The notes below the pieces were generated by a model that saw only the letters and a list, made by a program, of their open reading frames with translations, searched no databases and had not been told where the DNA came from. From assembly GCA_015179045.1 (NCBI GenBank), contig WHUZ01000078.1:1-64000 (forward strand): 64,000 bases of DNA. The letters run 5' to 3'. The position numbers and the translations under genes were made by a program. Origin of the DNA: Kalaharituber pfeilii (Eukaryota; Ascomycota; Pezizomycetes; Pezizales; Pezizaceae). Positions 10,317 to 22,660 of this stretch are shown piece by piece; the first letter of the stretch is position 1, and the number at the start of each line of letters is the position of its first letter.

Positions 10317-12209
10317 ACGTCGACGTTTTCTTTTTATCCGCGCACAAACGCGTGCGAGATCCAGTGTATGCAGCACATTCCACCACCACCGAGCCACCAG
10401 CTCCAGTACGCGGTGCACAATTATGATGGGGAATAGTATAGTACTGTATACCAGAGTCGCAGCTTATATCGCATGAATAGAATAGGGTTTTTGCACTCCT
10501 CATGATCGTGATGACTTGATGTGTCTAGATGTCACTTCACGTCCGGTTATTGCATCCTCACATTTTACCCCCCACCTTCACATTCCGTACCATCCACCCT
10601 TCCCCACCCCCACTCCGAACCACCACCCCCGCACCCCCCCAACCCCAACTTACCTACTTCCACCATGTCCTTCCCCCCCTATCCGTCCTTTACACCTCCA
10701 ACAATATCCCCCCCGCAGCACATCTTCACCTACATATAGAACTAAAACCCAGTTCCACATACCCTACACTATACAGCCTCCAGTACTACAAGCCAAAGTA
10801 TACATATATACCCCCCCCCCCCCCCCGCCTCGCACCACAAATATCAAATCAAATAAACCTCCTTCATGAAATGCGCTCAGCGCGTAAGCCTATTCTACCC
10901 TACTATCATTCAACACGGTAGATATAGATATATACACTTGTTTTTCCTCCAAATATACCCTGCAGGGGTTCCGTAAATTCATATCTAGACACAGAATTAC
11001 TTGCATGGCCTCATGTCCGCTGAGCACCCCACGCCCCCCCCCCCCTCTCCTCCATCCATCGAAAATGAATAATAAAAAAAGTCAATACCCAGCTCGCTTC
11101 ATCACGCCTTCCCCACCGCCACCACCGCTACCACTTCCGAATAATAATTTTTTTTCTCCTCTCCAGTCTCGGACCAGACGACCACGTAGTTGATGACCAA
11201 GCTACACTCGGTGCTTGTGGGGGGGGAATCTTACCCTCGGCAATCCGCAAATTCTAGATAGTTGCCGAGAATCCTCCCCCCCCGCCTCCAATTTTTTGCT
11301 TTTTCACGTATAAAATCCCCAAACCACCAGCTATATTCCCACCACGTAAGGTGTGTGTACTGCGCTCCATGTACCTTCCTCACATGACCCCCCCCCCCCC
11401 AATCCAGCGCACATACCTAACCCCCGCAACCGTCATCACGAAGTAGTAGTCGAGATATTTAATGTTATAGCAAAGAAGCATAATTATATATTTCATAAGC
11501 AAAAAAAAAAACTACCTCCCCCCGCCCATCCTTTCCATGAACCAAGCAAGCAAGCAAGCAAAGACTCCAAGTCCCCAGCACCGCACAATGCAAAATAAAC
11601 AAAAAAAATATATAAAATAAAATGCGACACAACTAAGGACAATAAAAATAAAACCCGCCAGCAATCTAGGTAATGTACGTATTCCCGCCCATCTGCAAAG
11701 TTCCCCAGCCAGAAAGCGCCATATGATAGCACAAAAAAATAAACTCCAACATGCCGACCATAGTAAGCAACAGAAACAGACGTAAAAGCGGCAAGTAGCA
11801 AAGTAAAAAGCGACCATCCATACAAAAAAGTTCCTTCGGCTAACACTGATGGGAACATGAACTCTAAAAGCAGCAAAAAAAGTGAAAACCAGAGCCAAGA
11901 CCCAACCAACCCAGCAAGAGGGGAAAAAAAAAAAAAATATCAACACCCCTTCACGCGTATCCATGTTGTATACGCACCCGCTGCACACAAAACAAGGACG
12001 AAAGCACAAAAACATGCTATAGCAAATCTTTCAAAACAAAGACGAAAGGACAACCAAGGAAAGGAAAAAACATTCGTGCACTTACACGTGCACCGAAGAA
12101 CCACATTCCACCCCCAAGAACAACAACCAGGAAGAACACCACCTCTCCGCCATCTCCACCAAACATCCCACAGCCCCCACGGCACGACCGAAAAACAAGC
12201 ACCACAAGG
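10317..12209. other. 3' flank of the 994-residue gene (arm 1), no separate gene
   Basis: C-rich homopolymer stretches (10810-10826, 11033-11045, 11388-11401), an AAGC microsatellite (11542-11561) and, read on the gene's strand, a long T-rich region just after the stop codon that is probably 3' UTR. Hydrophobic-looking frames here come from T-rich sequence; I see no signal for a membrane protein gene. Confidence 0.5.
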
Positions 12210-15200
12210 CTATAGCGAGGAGGGTGCCGCGCCAGTCCACTCCATCTCCTCGCCCAGAGAACTCAGCCCCCCAGCGGCCCCGCTCTGCAGGATCTGACCA
12301 CAGTAGACGTTGAACTCTTCCTGGGTCATGAAGAAATGCCCGTCCTGTTCGGGAGCCTGCTGCTGAACGGCCGTACCAGCCATCTGCAGCTGCTCCGCGT
12401 ACCAGGAAGGCAACATCAATCCCTGGGAAGAGTTACCCCAGTCTTGTGGCGTGCCAGCAGACATCGGCATCCCGTGTGCTTGTACTTGGTGCTGGGCCTG
12501 TTGGTTCTGCACAAACATGGACTGCTGACCCATGTCCATGGCGTTCGGAAGCACGTGTCCGAATTGCTGCAGACCCAGCATGTCTTGGTCCTCGGGTGCA
12601 GCCTGCATAAGCCCGAGATTTTGTGCACCAAGACCAAAGTACGGGAGCTGCGGATCGTACATCTCCTCCTGGGGCTCAAGTTGCTCTTGAGTGGTATAGC
12701 CCTGCTGGAGGAATCCGCCGAAACCGCTTGATGGGGATGCTGTGGGGATGCCAACGCCTGCCGCGGAAAACGATTGGGGGGGGAGGCCGAATTGGTGCTG
12801 CTGGACCTGCTGAGCCAGCTGGAAGGCGGGGTAGTGCGGGGATGTATATTGGATTACATCTTGGGGATACATTCCCACCGCCTCTACCTGCTGGTACTCC
12901 TGGGTACTCCTCTGCATTTGCGGTTGACTTTGCAGAGGTATACTTGACCCAGTCACCGTTGGCGCACTTCTCGGCTGGTCTTTTGGTTCCGCTGGAGCAG
13001 GTGCAGGAGCAATCTTCCGGTGGACTGCCGGACCAGACCTCACCCTCTTCGCCCGGCTTGTGGTTCCCCGATCCGCATTCGCCTCGCCATTCTTCGGCCC
13101 TTCCTTCTTCGACTTTGGCGCCGAAGACCGCTTCCTCTTTCCGGCCGAGTACATCTCCGCTATTGTTGCGGGCACCTGCCCAGCAAACATACCCTCAGCA
13201 GCCTTTTCTAGTGCTGCTTTGGTTTCCTCGTCCAGTTCGCGGTGTTTCTGCGACGAGAGGCGGAGTGGGGCGGAGACGACTCTGTTCTTGCCCGTGGACT
13301 TCTTGGCGGAGCGGCTTCCTGCTGGTGCTGGGGCAGGGGGAAGGGCGAAGGAGATGGGGCCTGGCGGGGGGGGGACTGGCTCATCCACTTGAGCCGGTGT
13401 CTGCTGGGAAACGGGGCGACGTTTGGAGGGCTGACGCTGTGGTAGCACCTCTTCTTCCTCCTCCTCCTCGTCACTTTCGGCCTCCTCGCCGTTCTCTTGA
13501 GGCTTGGTGACATTTTCGGAGGTGGAGGCTTCGGCGGGTTCATTTTTCGCCTCGGTCTTCACAGCGTCACCGGCAGCGAGCTCCCCGTCCTTGTTAAGGC
13601 GCCATGGGGGATGTTGTCTATATACAACATTGTAGAGATGCACGTGGTGGCTTTCCCGGTTCTTCTTCCTTTGGTTGGATTCCTGGTTGTATTTGAAAGT
13701 CTGCGTAGTCCCAGTCAGTATCAAACCTCCCCTGTTCAACTATCAGAGAAAGTATACTCACATTTAACTTTCCATGTGGACACTTGACCATATCACTAAC
13801 AACCCCCTCCTTGCTAGCCCCGAAGCATGTCCCCTTCGCCTGCTCGAGCAGCTCAAACAATGACCTCTCGCGGTTCCAGTAGTTCAAGGTATCCACTGTT
13901 TCGGCGTGCATATGCAGCTTGTGGATCCTCACCACCAGTTTCCACGCGAGCTTCAGGAAGACCTCTTCCCCGGATCCATTGCCGTCGGAACCGTCACTGT
14001 CCTTGAGCTGCCTCCAGTGCCTGTAGACCCTTGTATTGCGATCGTCGATTGCGTACTCATCGGAGAGGATCGCCTGGAGGAGGCCGGAGGCCAGGTCTTC
14101 GCGGTATTTACGGCACGTTGTTGGCGGGATCCACGCCACGGGGCCGGGCGCAGGGTGGCAATCGGCTACCTGCCTGTAGGCCCAGCCCTGCGACTGGTGA
14201 ATCGGGATGTTGAAGACGGGGTGGACCTTGAGCCGCTCGATCTGCTGGTCGATCCTGTCGGGGGCGGGGAAGCGGGAGTAGTGCTCGGACGTCCACCCGT
14301 GCTGCTGCGGGTCCGGGAGAGGGGCGAGGAGGGCGCCGTTGGGGCCGTTGGGGCCGGGGGCTGCAAGGACGGCGGGCGTGTGGAGGTTGCTGCCGAGTCC
14401 GGAGTCGACGGTTGGCGAGGCGGCGGCGGTGCTGCTTCCCCAGCGCGGAGGCGCCAGGTGGCCGTACTTGGACGCGAGGGACAGCGTCAGGCTGTACACC
14501 TCGCGGATTTTCTGCCGCACCTTCATGTTAGCATAGACACATATTTGCGTGCGGAATGCGGAAACTTACTCCGGCCACGTACGCCGCCCTCTCGTTCTCC
14601 AGTGCATCAGTGCCATGCAAAACCAGTCCCGCCTCCTCCCTCCTTGCCCTCAACTGCTGCAGCACCTCCGACGGGACCGGGACACGCTTCAGGAGCGCCT
14701 CATTCGCCCTGTTGAACTCGGACACCGCCGATTCAAAGTCGGACGGGTTGGCACATCTGCTCATTGGGCCTCCTTGGAATTGCAGCATGTGCGTCAGCCA
14801 CGAGATGTAGAGCTGCGGGGGAATGGTGACGACGATGGGCTGAGTGCTGGGGTTGCGGAGCATCAGGGCGGAGGCGGGGGCGGGGGCAACGGGACCGTTG
14901 CTGGCGACGGGGGTGGGCTCGGAAGGTTCGTCCTGGGTCAGGTCGACCACGTCCTCCTCCTGGAAAGAAGTCTCGGGGATTTGAGATTGGGCCCCATCGT
15001 CTAGCAGACTGCCGAAGACGAATTGCTCAAATTCGGGCAACTCGGTCTCGGAGATTTGGAGGCCGACGAGGGCGTCGGAGAAGTACTGGTCGTCGTTGTA
15101 CAGACTCTCGTCGTCTGCTGCCTGAGAAAAGTCCAGGGACTGCGATTGGGGGTTGTTATTATACTGATTGCCGTTATACAGGCTCTCGTCGTCTGCTGCC

Positions 15201-15304
15201 TGAGAAAAGCCCAGGGACTGAGATTGGGGGTTGTTATTATAGTACACGGACGGCACATGTGCGGACCGTGAGGGACCAGCAGTTGGAGAACCGAATCGAT
15301 CCAT
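12210..15304 (-). CDS. Nuclear-looking protein of unknown function, 994 aa, three exons
   Basis: Exon 1 is 15304-14570; intron 1 14569-14521 (49 nt, GTAAGT, CTAAC branch); exon 2 14520-13762; intron 2 13761-13701 (61 nt, GTGAGT, TACTGAC branch); exon 3 13700-12210. All phases join to one 994-residue frame. Two 26-residue repeats (about 23-44 and 49-70, N-P-Q-S-Q-S-L-x-F-S-Q-A-A-D-D-E-S) precede VVDLTQDE (119-126), a good SUMO-interacting motif. The conserved-looking core is about 160-500 (helical, WIPPTTCRKYREDLASG, CPHGKLN). Then follow an acidic run (569-582), a basic KRKR...KSKK nuclear signal (686-697) and a Gln/Met-rich C-terminal third. I recognise no domain family; a transcription or chromatin regulator is my inference. 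The only other copy in the window is the dead one in arm 2. Confidence 0.8.
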
Positions 15305-15315
15305 TTGGATTCTGC

Positions 15316-15480
15316 TGCTGGCATTGCGGTTCAGTTAGCTAGTTGATTCAATTCAATTGAATGATGTTTTCTGCTCCTGCTTGCTCCCTCTCCACAATAA
15401 AAGACAACAAAAAACATAAATTTTGAGGGAAAATAAAGCTTAAACGGTTAAAATAAGCAGGGAAGTACAAAACATACCTC
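15316..15480 (-). promoter_or_regulatory. Probable 5' UTR intron upstream of the 994-aa gene
   Basis: On the gene's strand GAG/GTATGT occurs at 15477 and GCTAAC...CCAG ends at 15318, which would define a 160-nt intron just before the start codon. Splicing would remove an out-of-frame ATG at 15324-15322. The inner breakpoint of the large duplication (15326) falls inside this intron. Prediction from splice motifs only. Confidence 0.4.
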
Positions 15481-18400
15481 TGATAATTGACTGAAAAACA
15501 AAAAAAGTTAATTTTCCAAGTTCTTTGTGTTGCCTAGGCGAACGTTTGAATGGATATGGACCAATTCCAGACTTGTTTCTCGTTTCGCGAGGTGGCGAGT
15601 GCGAGCCGACGGGATGTGTGTGTATGTATGGTTTGGTTTGATTGATTCGATGGGAGAATGCGGTGCGCTCGTGCACACACACAAGGAAAACAAACAAACG
15701 TGCGTATAGAGGAAGCTGGTCACCACGTTTTGGCCGGTCTCTGCCTCAGCAAGTAGGAAGAAGCGGCAAGTGGCAATGTTGAACGGAGACTGGAATTCAA
15801 GGTTTGAAAAATTCAAGGGAGCCTGGCCCCTCTTGTTCCCTGTTAAATTGGAAGGGAAAAAAAGAAAAAAGGTCGAAGAGGGTGTGGGTGTATGTGTGGT
15901 ATGTCAAACGAAACGGCTCGAAAAAAGTCCAACACTTTCAGTCAATGCTCTCTTTCGATCGAGTTTCAGCACTGCAGTGGGGGAAAACGATTCAAACAAT
16001 CAGAGTCAAGATGAAATGAACCTCTGTCTGGTGAGAGAGCCCGGGCGGGTTAAGTACAAGGTCCCTGGTACCGATCCCCCTCTCGCAACTCGTCGGAGAA
16101 ACTGTACGAATACGTACTCCGCGGTCTGGTGACCACGGTGCAGGATTCGGGGAGCACGATTGTCACGAGTAGAGGCAAAAAAACGGAAAGCTTAAGATTG
16201 GATCAGATCAGGCTAACTTTGGGTATCCTGACGAACGATAGTTTACTTACGATTGAGCCTGTGTTGGAGCTGAGGCCTTGGATTCCTCTTACTTTACTCC
16301 GCGGGCTGGTAGCCTTCTCGGCCGAGGTGGATACCCACAACCAAACGTGCGTTGTGCGTCTAGGCGGTGGGTGATGGCGTGAGGTGGAGGAGGAGGAGGG
16401 GTATATTGTTGTTGTTATTGCGTGTGGGGTGTGCGTTAGGACGGGTGTAGGCGTGTGAGTGTCCTGCGCGAGGGGGCACCGTATGCTGCGTTTATCGTGA
16501 TGCTGATATCGTCACTTTCCCCCTGTCTCAGTTGTGTGAGCACAAAAGAAAAGAAAAGACAGTCACTCTTCCCCTCCTCTCCTTGATTTGTTGCTCGAGT
16601 TTAACCTTCCCGCGGCTGACCTATCACCTCGTAGCTCATGTTATGATTTCCATCCCCTCCAGCAAGAAATTTCATCACCGCTTGACGCGCGCCAAGGCGT
16701 TTAGCTGCGCATTGGCTGATTTACTCGCAGAGAGGGCACGATGGTGACGACTAAGCGGGGCGGGATGGAGGGGAGGTGGGGCTAGGTTGCACATTTTCTC
16801 GCTCGGGGGCAATGTTCAGTCCCGTGGGGGACAATGGGAGGCACGGCAATGGAGCGCAGGAGGGCGAGGCAGCCATTGGTGAATGGGCGGTTCATTGAGG
16901 TGAGGTTCATTGAGTTTTTTCTGGCCTGAGACAGCCTGCTACTGCCTGATTGTACGCAAGGGAGTGTATAGGGCTGTGCATGCTTCCTTACTTTACTTTG
17001 AGAACCTTGTGGGCATTCTTACTCTCCGATTCGGCTGTCCCCGAGAATAGGCTTCTTGCGGGAGCGTCCGTGGTGTGTGCCAGGGGAAAGAAGATTTTGT
17101 TTGTTGGTTACCTGGCGTCACAGTTTCAGGCACCCCCGTCCGAGGAGAGCGGGGAGGAGGCTAGGTGGATGGTGGGGAGGACGACGAGGCTACCTGAGTG
17201 GGACTGGCTTTTTTGTGTTGATGTTCACAATGGGCTCAGTTCTGCACTCGCAGGAGCAAATATGTGTTTTTCATTCAACATTGCTTTCTATTCAGACACA
17301 GATCACGGTGTTCTGGGATAAAAAACAGATGATTTACATTTCGGAGGTATTCTGTGTCCCAGGCGGGAATACATCAAGATGAAATCGTGCCCTCCTTCCT
17401 CCCACTCACTGTCCCTGAATGGGGACTCCATAGTCCCATTTTCTTCCCCACAAAAACAATCACATCACGGAAATACCAGGACCTCAATTCCTTCCATCCG
17501 CCCCCGCATTGAATGCACACGCAGCCCCGAGTCCACAAACCTCCATATCCAGTCATTCCCTTTCCATCCTTGCTTCCAGCGCACGAAACCTCGCCGGGCT
17601 GCGATTCCCCTCTGGAATCCTGCATCAATCGGGAACCATGAATATTCCCCGCTGAACTCTGTTTTTTTTGTTTTCGAGATGTATATCGATCTATTGTGCA
17701 TTGCGTTGGGGCCATCTAGCGGTGCGGGGATGCGGTAGAATGCGGCAGCGAAGGATCTACGCGCTGCGTGGGCATCTGCTAGTGCAGACTCGGCGGCGGC
17801 CTGGGCGCCCTGATGCGGTAGTAGTCACTGCTGTGGCTCCTCCTCCTCCTCCTCCTTCCTCCCGCACAAGCTTCATATTCGTTATCGATACAGGAATACC
17901 ATCGTCTGTGCCGAGGAATTGGGAATTTGCGTTCGTTCAGCTGTCTACACGGTGGTTTTACCCTGGAGTTTAGATTACTTGGTGCTCTGTTTTTTTTTTT
18001 TTTTTTTTTTTACTGTGCTGGGAAACCTGCTCTGTTGACTTTTCTTTTTTCTTTTTTTTTTAATTTAAAAGAAAAATAATTTATTTACTGATTTATGTTT
18101 CTTTTTCTTTTTTTTTTTGTACGTCCTGTAATCCAGCGTACATAGATATAGCAGGACATTTTCATCATTTTCGTTGAGGAGACAGCGTAAGACTAGGTAC
18201 ACTCACTATACATACTAGTATACGAGCCCTCTCCCTCGCTTCCCCCTCCCCTCTCACACAACTCACTACCCAACCAAGCTTTCAAATACAAACACACAAC
18301 ACAAACACACACGCATACAACCAGTCCCTCCCTTCTCATTACCCTTCCAACTGTTCGTCTACACTCCCCACCGCACCAAACCAAACCAAACCTTCCTTCT

Positions 18401-21400
18401 CGTCCCCTCGTGCCACCTCTCGTCTTCATTCCCTACCCAAAAAAAAACCAAAAAAAAACTTTACAACAAATATCCTCGGAGATATATACTCGAAAAGATC
18501 TTGCGCAAAGTTCTCTCTCTTTTTTTTTTCTTTTTTTGGTTTCAGGGAAACAGAATAGAGTAATACCTGAAACTTTGTGCTTTGCTCGCCGTTCGGTGGG
18601 AAAAGTCCAGAAATGCGTGATGCACCGACGGGGAATGCACCTTGAAGGTCTTCACGGATGCATAATGGGCTGAGACGATACCTAAGCATCGTCAACGCTG
18701 GGTATCCACTCGCCCCATGGCATGTCATGTCATGCCAGTACCCGCACTAACGAGCTCGTGGATTTCGCACGCGACCCAGCATGGTCAGGCCAATTGCGGA
18801 GAAAAACGAAGTACAAACGTATCCGCTCTGAAGCTCCACCACCGTTGGGAGGTGGCCGAGACTACCTTTTGCTTCAGCCAACATCGACCAAAAGCTACAT
18901 ACAAACATGTATACTCCACCCCGCCCCAGGGCCCAACCCCTACGGCCATCGCAACCTATTTCTCCACGAAAAGAAAAAACGTCACATAGAATGTCGATGG
19001 TGCGTTTTTCCGTACAACCTCACCCAAAACACTGTGTGTCTAGAACTTGAGTTCAGGGCGTCCATGTCGTGCAAGGTTGCTTACGGGCAGGAGAGACGGT
19101 AAGGCATGCGCGGAGTCTATTGGTCTTCTGAGAGCCAACAGCGTTCGGAGAATACTGGCTATGTTGTGTATTTCCCCACCTTTGGAGTCTAGAGTTTGTC
19201 GAGGGTACAGGCGCCAACGAAGCGTGCTTCGCCCGGGTCTGGTAGCTAGATGAAGTGGGGTTTCCTGGTTTTGCGTAGTGGTACTTGTGTGTGTGGACGC
19301 ATGGAACAGAGAATATACAGTTGTCAGTATGCTACGCTTCACTAATTTTATTGTACTCTGTGTGTTTGTTTTGGCTTGTGTCTTTGGGTAGCTACTTCAT
19401 AGCTGTCGATATTGGCGATTGCGTTTCCCAATACCCCCAGCCTGCCATGTCGTCCTTAAAAAAAAAAAAAAAAAAAGAATCTGCCTCGGCATACGCCACC
19501 TGAGAGCATTGTTCTATGTATCTGAAATCCTCGCGCGCTGGCAAACCCTCGTTCCCGCGACCACTTTTCCCCACATCCCCCCAACGAAGCTTGTTTACCT
19601 GGTTGTATTTTTTCCCAATTCGGTATGTACGTAAATATGCGTTCCTTGCGTGCGCGTGTCCGTCTATATATATATGTGTGTGTATATGTGTTTGTGTGAC
19701 AGGAAACTGTAAAAAAAAAAAATTAGCTTCTAGCAAACATCCTAACGGCCTTTTGTTATTTTTTTCTTGCCACACACAGAGACTCGCGCAGTTTGAAGTC
19801 TTCAGGTACGACAGATAATGTTTGCCTTTCTCAACCCCCCCGATTCGTCCATGGCCTCTGCGTGCATTCTGCTCCAGCAGGTCTGACTGCTTATGGACCT
19901 CTGTGCGTGGAAAAAGAACCTTATTTTGCGTTCTCACCTTGTTAAGGTTCTGAGCGGTTTTGCCCTGAAGTTTAGATGTCGCGAAGGGGGTTGTACAGTG
20001 GTAGATCGTTGAGACAGTCGACATGTGGATGACAGCCTCGGTTGCGGGTGTGAAGTACTCGTGGAGGTTCTGGACTGCTGTATGGATAATCATCTGCTCT
20101 GAGACCACGTCCTCTCCATATGTAGCTCTTCTTGGCTCATGTGGGTGGTATAAAAAGCCTATTTAGTTGTTTGCAAACCCTACTTGGAATGAAACACTGT
20201 TCTCCTGGCAAGTGTAAACAAAGTTATTGTGTGTAACAGAAAATTATAGTAGTGGCCACTACTGTACTCGTGGGCTCCTCTGCCAGCGGAGAGTTATCTA
20301 ACAAGAGCCCTGACTGACTGAATTCCGCGCTCAGTTATGCCACAATACGGCAAAATTATGCTCGGGCTTTTCGATGCCCCTAGCTGGGCACGATATCGAC
20401 TTTATCGTAGTACAGAGGTTTGTCAGCAACTCAATTGCTTATGAATGACTCCACTTTAAACTTTCCTCCTTGCTCCTACCACGCCCACCGCATGTGGGGT
20501 CTTCAGACTCGGTCCAGCGGGCACGAGACCACCATCTCCCTTTGCAGCCCCTCGTGCAAAAATGTCCACTCTCTACTCGTCCAGGACGACAGCGGACGTT
20601 GAAGCTAGCCAAGCGAAATGTGGCTGTGCCAAGCCAGAGCAGAATATTCTAGAAGGCCCAGTGACTTCCCCGCAGATTACCCTGCAGAATTCGAATTCCC
20701 ATGGGCCGGATACAAGCACTTGAGTCCACCAAGGGCATACCCGGAGACCTCCCCTGGACCGGACACGAGATCCCCTTGACTTCCTCTTATCTATTCTAAA
20801 TTTTTTTCTTTTTTTTTTTTCCTTTTATTTTTCCTAAACCTCTGTCGACTCTGCGTTCTCTTTCATACCCCCATCGTGGTTCCTCCAGAAGTTGAAATTT
20901 TCAACCTTCACTGTACAAGCACTGGACTCTACCGAAATCACACACAAATCACACAGTGATTTTTCCTACTCCTCTTTCCCTTTTTTTTTTTTATTATTTC
21001 TTTTTTCCTACTTTTTCGTTTCATCTCCTAGGCCTCTGCCGACTCTTACGTTCTTCTTCGTAGTTAACTTCGTCTTCAAAAATTGAAAAAAAAAAAAGCC
21101 CTATGTGGATTCTCAAGTCTCCAGACTTCCTGATGGAGTAATTGCTGACTCTTGAATTCCAGAAAAAAAACGGTTTTTGGCCTTACGTATTGATACGTGG
21201 ATACCTATCAGAGGGAGGCTGAGGGAAGGGTACTGGTGCTTTAGACTTTTGCCAACATACCACACATCAATTGAACAAATAATACAAGGTATACATCCCT
21301 CTACACGATCATCCTTTGCTTAATTCCAGTATTGCCATTTTGCTTCACTTACCTGTTGAAACATCTCTCTAATACATCACAGACTCAATGGGGAAATCTA
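15327..21400. other. Spacer, left part: gene promoter side, then no supported gene
   Basis: The first few hundred bases are the upstream region of the 994-aa gene, which the arm 2 copy lacks. Beyond that I see T/C-rich and poly-T tracts (17989-18011, 18040-18120, 20803-20825), a CA/CT-rich block (18200-18440) and a TA/TG microsatellite (19664-19700). No frame shows a domain or convincing exon structure. Confidence 0.5.
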
Positions 21401-21429
21401 CAATATGAATTCTCATCTACCATTTATTT

Positions 21430-22660
21430 GATACCCAGGGGGCGTGGCTCAATCCTTCACCGCCAATGGAAGATGAAGTCGACAATTCAATGCTGTTCGC
21501 CTTCAATCCTCAAATGGCTTACAATCTCAATGGACGGACCTACCTTAGCTCTCTGCAGCTATCCGCATTCAGCCTCAAATGGCACTGAAACCCTCTGTTT
21601 CAGCGGCTATGAAAATGGAATGTTGCCTTCAATAATCAATTGGCCCTGCATTTAAGGGGCTTACAATATTTCTGGACCTACATTTTGTTCTGAAAGCTAT
21701 GTCGACTTGGCTTTGAATTTCACTTATATCTCATATTTAAGGGACCTATTCTTCCAGAATTGGTTGGCGGACGTACCTTTGTCCCTGGTTACCGTTTACG
21801 GATCTACAATATTCGTGGATAATTTATCTCCCATCCGCTGTTAACGAAACAAAGTGTGGTCTTTACTACAGACTACGCATTACCGTTCCTGGAAACACCT
21901 GAAATATTATATTGCCTTTAACAGCTAGTTGGATTTCCTCCACCGGCCCATAAAGTAGGAAGGTGTCACCTACATTTGGCCCTGCGGCTACCCGGACTTA
22001 CCCGAATTCCAAGTCAAGCCTTTCCTCCTCTAAGAAAGTCATCCTTCTAGAATCGGTTAGCGGACCTACCTTTGGCTGCTGTTTACGGATTGACATTCAT
22101 TTTACGATCAGTTCCTGAACTCACCTCCCAATTCCAGCAAAATCCGCTTTCCTCTAAGGGAAACTTATGCTTCTAAAATCAGTTAGCCGTCTTACGGATT
22201 TACATTTATTCCAGGATCAATTACTACCATTATTGACGTCTACGGACCTACCTTTTGCTCTGTCGGATTCCACTGAAAGCTTCTACTCGCATTTACATAT
22301 TATGTTCCAGGAATAGGCGTACTTCCCTTTGCACCTAGTTACTGTTGTTTATCTTATTTTCCGGATAGTTTACTTCTCGGACTCACCTTCGAATTTCGAT
22401 GAAGCGTCTCTTGTTTAAGGAGAACCTATATCCAGAATCGGTTACTAGACCTACCTTTGTAGCTGATTATTGGTATTTACGGACTTACAATAATTTCTAG
22501 ACAGTTTTACTTTTCGGACTCACCTTTGCTTTCCAATGAAATCTTAATATTAACTAAATACCCATTCTTCTAGAATCGGTTAGCAGACATACCTTCCTAC
22601 CTGGTTGCGGTATACTAATTTACATTGATTCCCGGTTGATTGCTCCCATCCGCTGTCAAC
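21430..22660. repeat. Degenerate tandem repeat array
   Basis: Phrases such as TAGAATCGGTTAGC-GGACCTACCTTTG, TTACGGATTTACATT and CGGACTCACCTT recur in the same order with many changes. AGAATCGGTTAG-type anchors start near 21756, 22050, 22176, 22434 and 22573, so the period is irregular (about 125-300 bp, likely with deletions). There is no coding capacity. It resembles an old, diverged satellite. Confidence 0.6.

Larger units (their letters stand above)
5545..15326. repeat. Large inverted duplication, arm 1
   Basis: This 9,782-bp arm matches 45028-54318 in reverse orientation. The outer boundary lies inside the tail of the ORF1-only element (first shared bases TAAGGACTT). The inner boundary lies 22 bp upstream of the start codon of the 994-residue gene (shared from CAATGCC). 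Relative to arm 2 it has a 1,950-bp insertion (8367-10316), a deletion near 6545 (about 415 bp present in arm 2) and lacks arm 2's insertions at 46535, 47002, 47455 and 53865. By eye, coding stretches are well above 90 percent identical. Differences are mixed substitutions and indels, not a one-directional C-to-T pattern. Confidence 0.9.

Noticed and set aside
10516..10921. Proline-rich frames conserved in both arms
   Set aside because: Conservation reflects the recent duplication; C-homopolymers differ in length between arms and break the frames.
11493..12015. Hydrophobic multi-span-like frames on the minus strand (and 49005-49789 in arm 2)
   Set aside because: They arise from T-rich sequence directly after the stop of the 994-aa gene, differ in frame between the arms and have no start or codon signal; probably 3' UTR.
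12623..13510. Long open frames antisense to exon 3 of the 994-aa gene
   Set aside because: Shadow of a GC-rich coding sequence; low-complexity Pro/Arg/Ala content and no domain.
5545..15326. RIP-type mutation of the duplicated arms
   Set aside because: Differences seen by eye are transitions, transversions and indels on both strands, with no run of C-to-T changes; GC-rich coding sequence is preserved.
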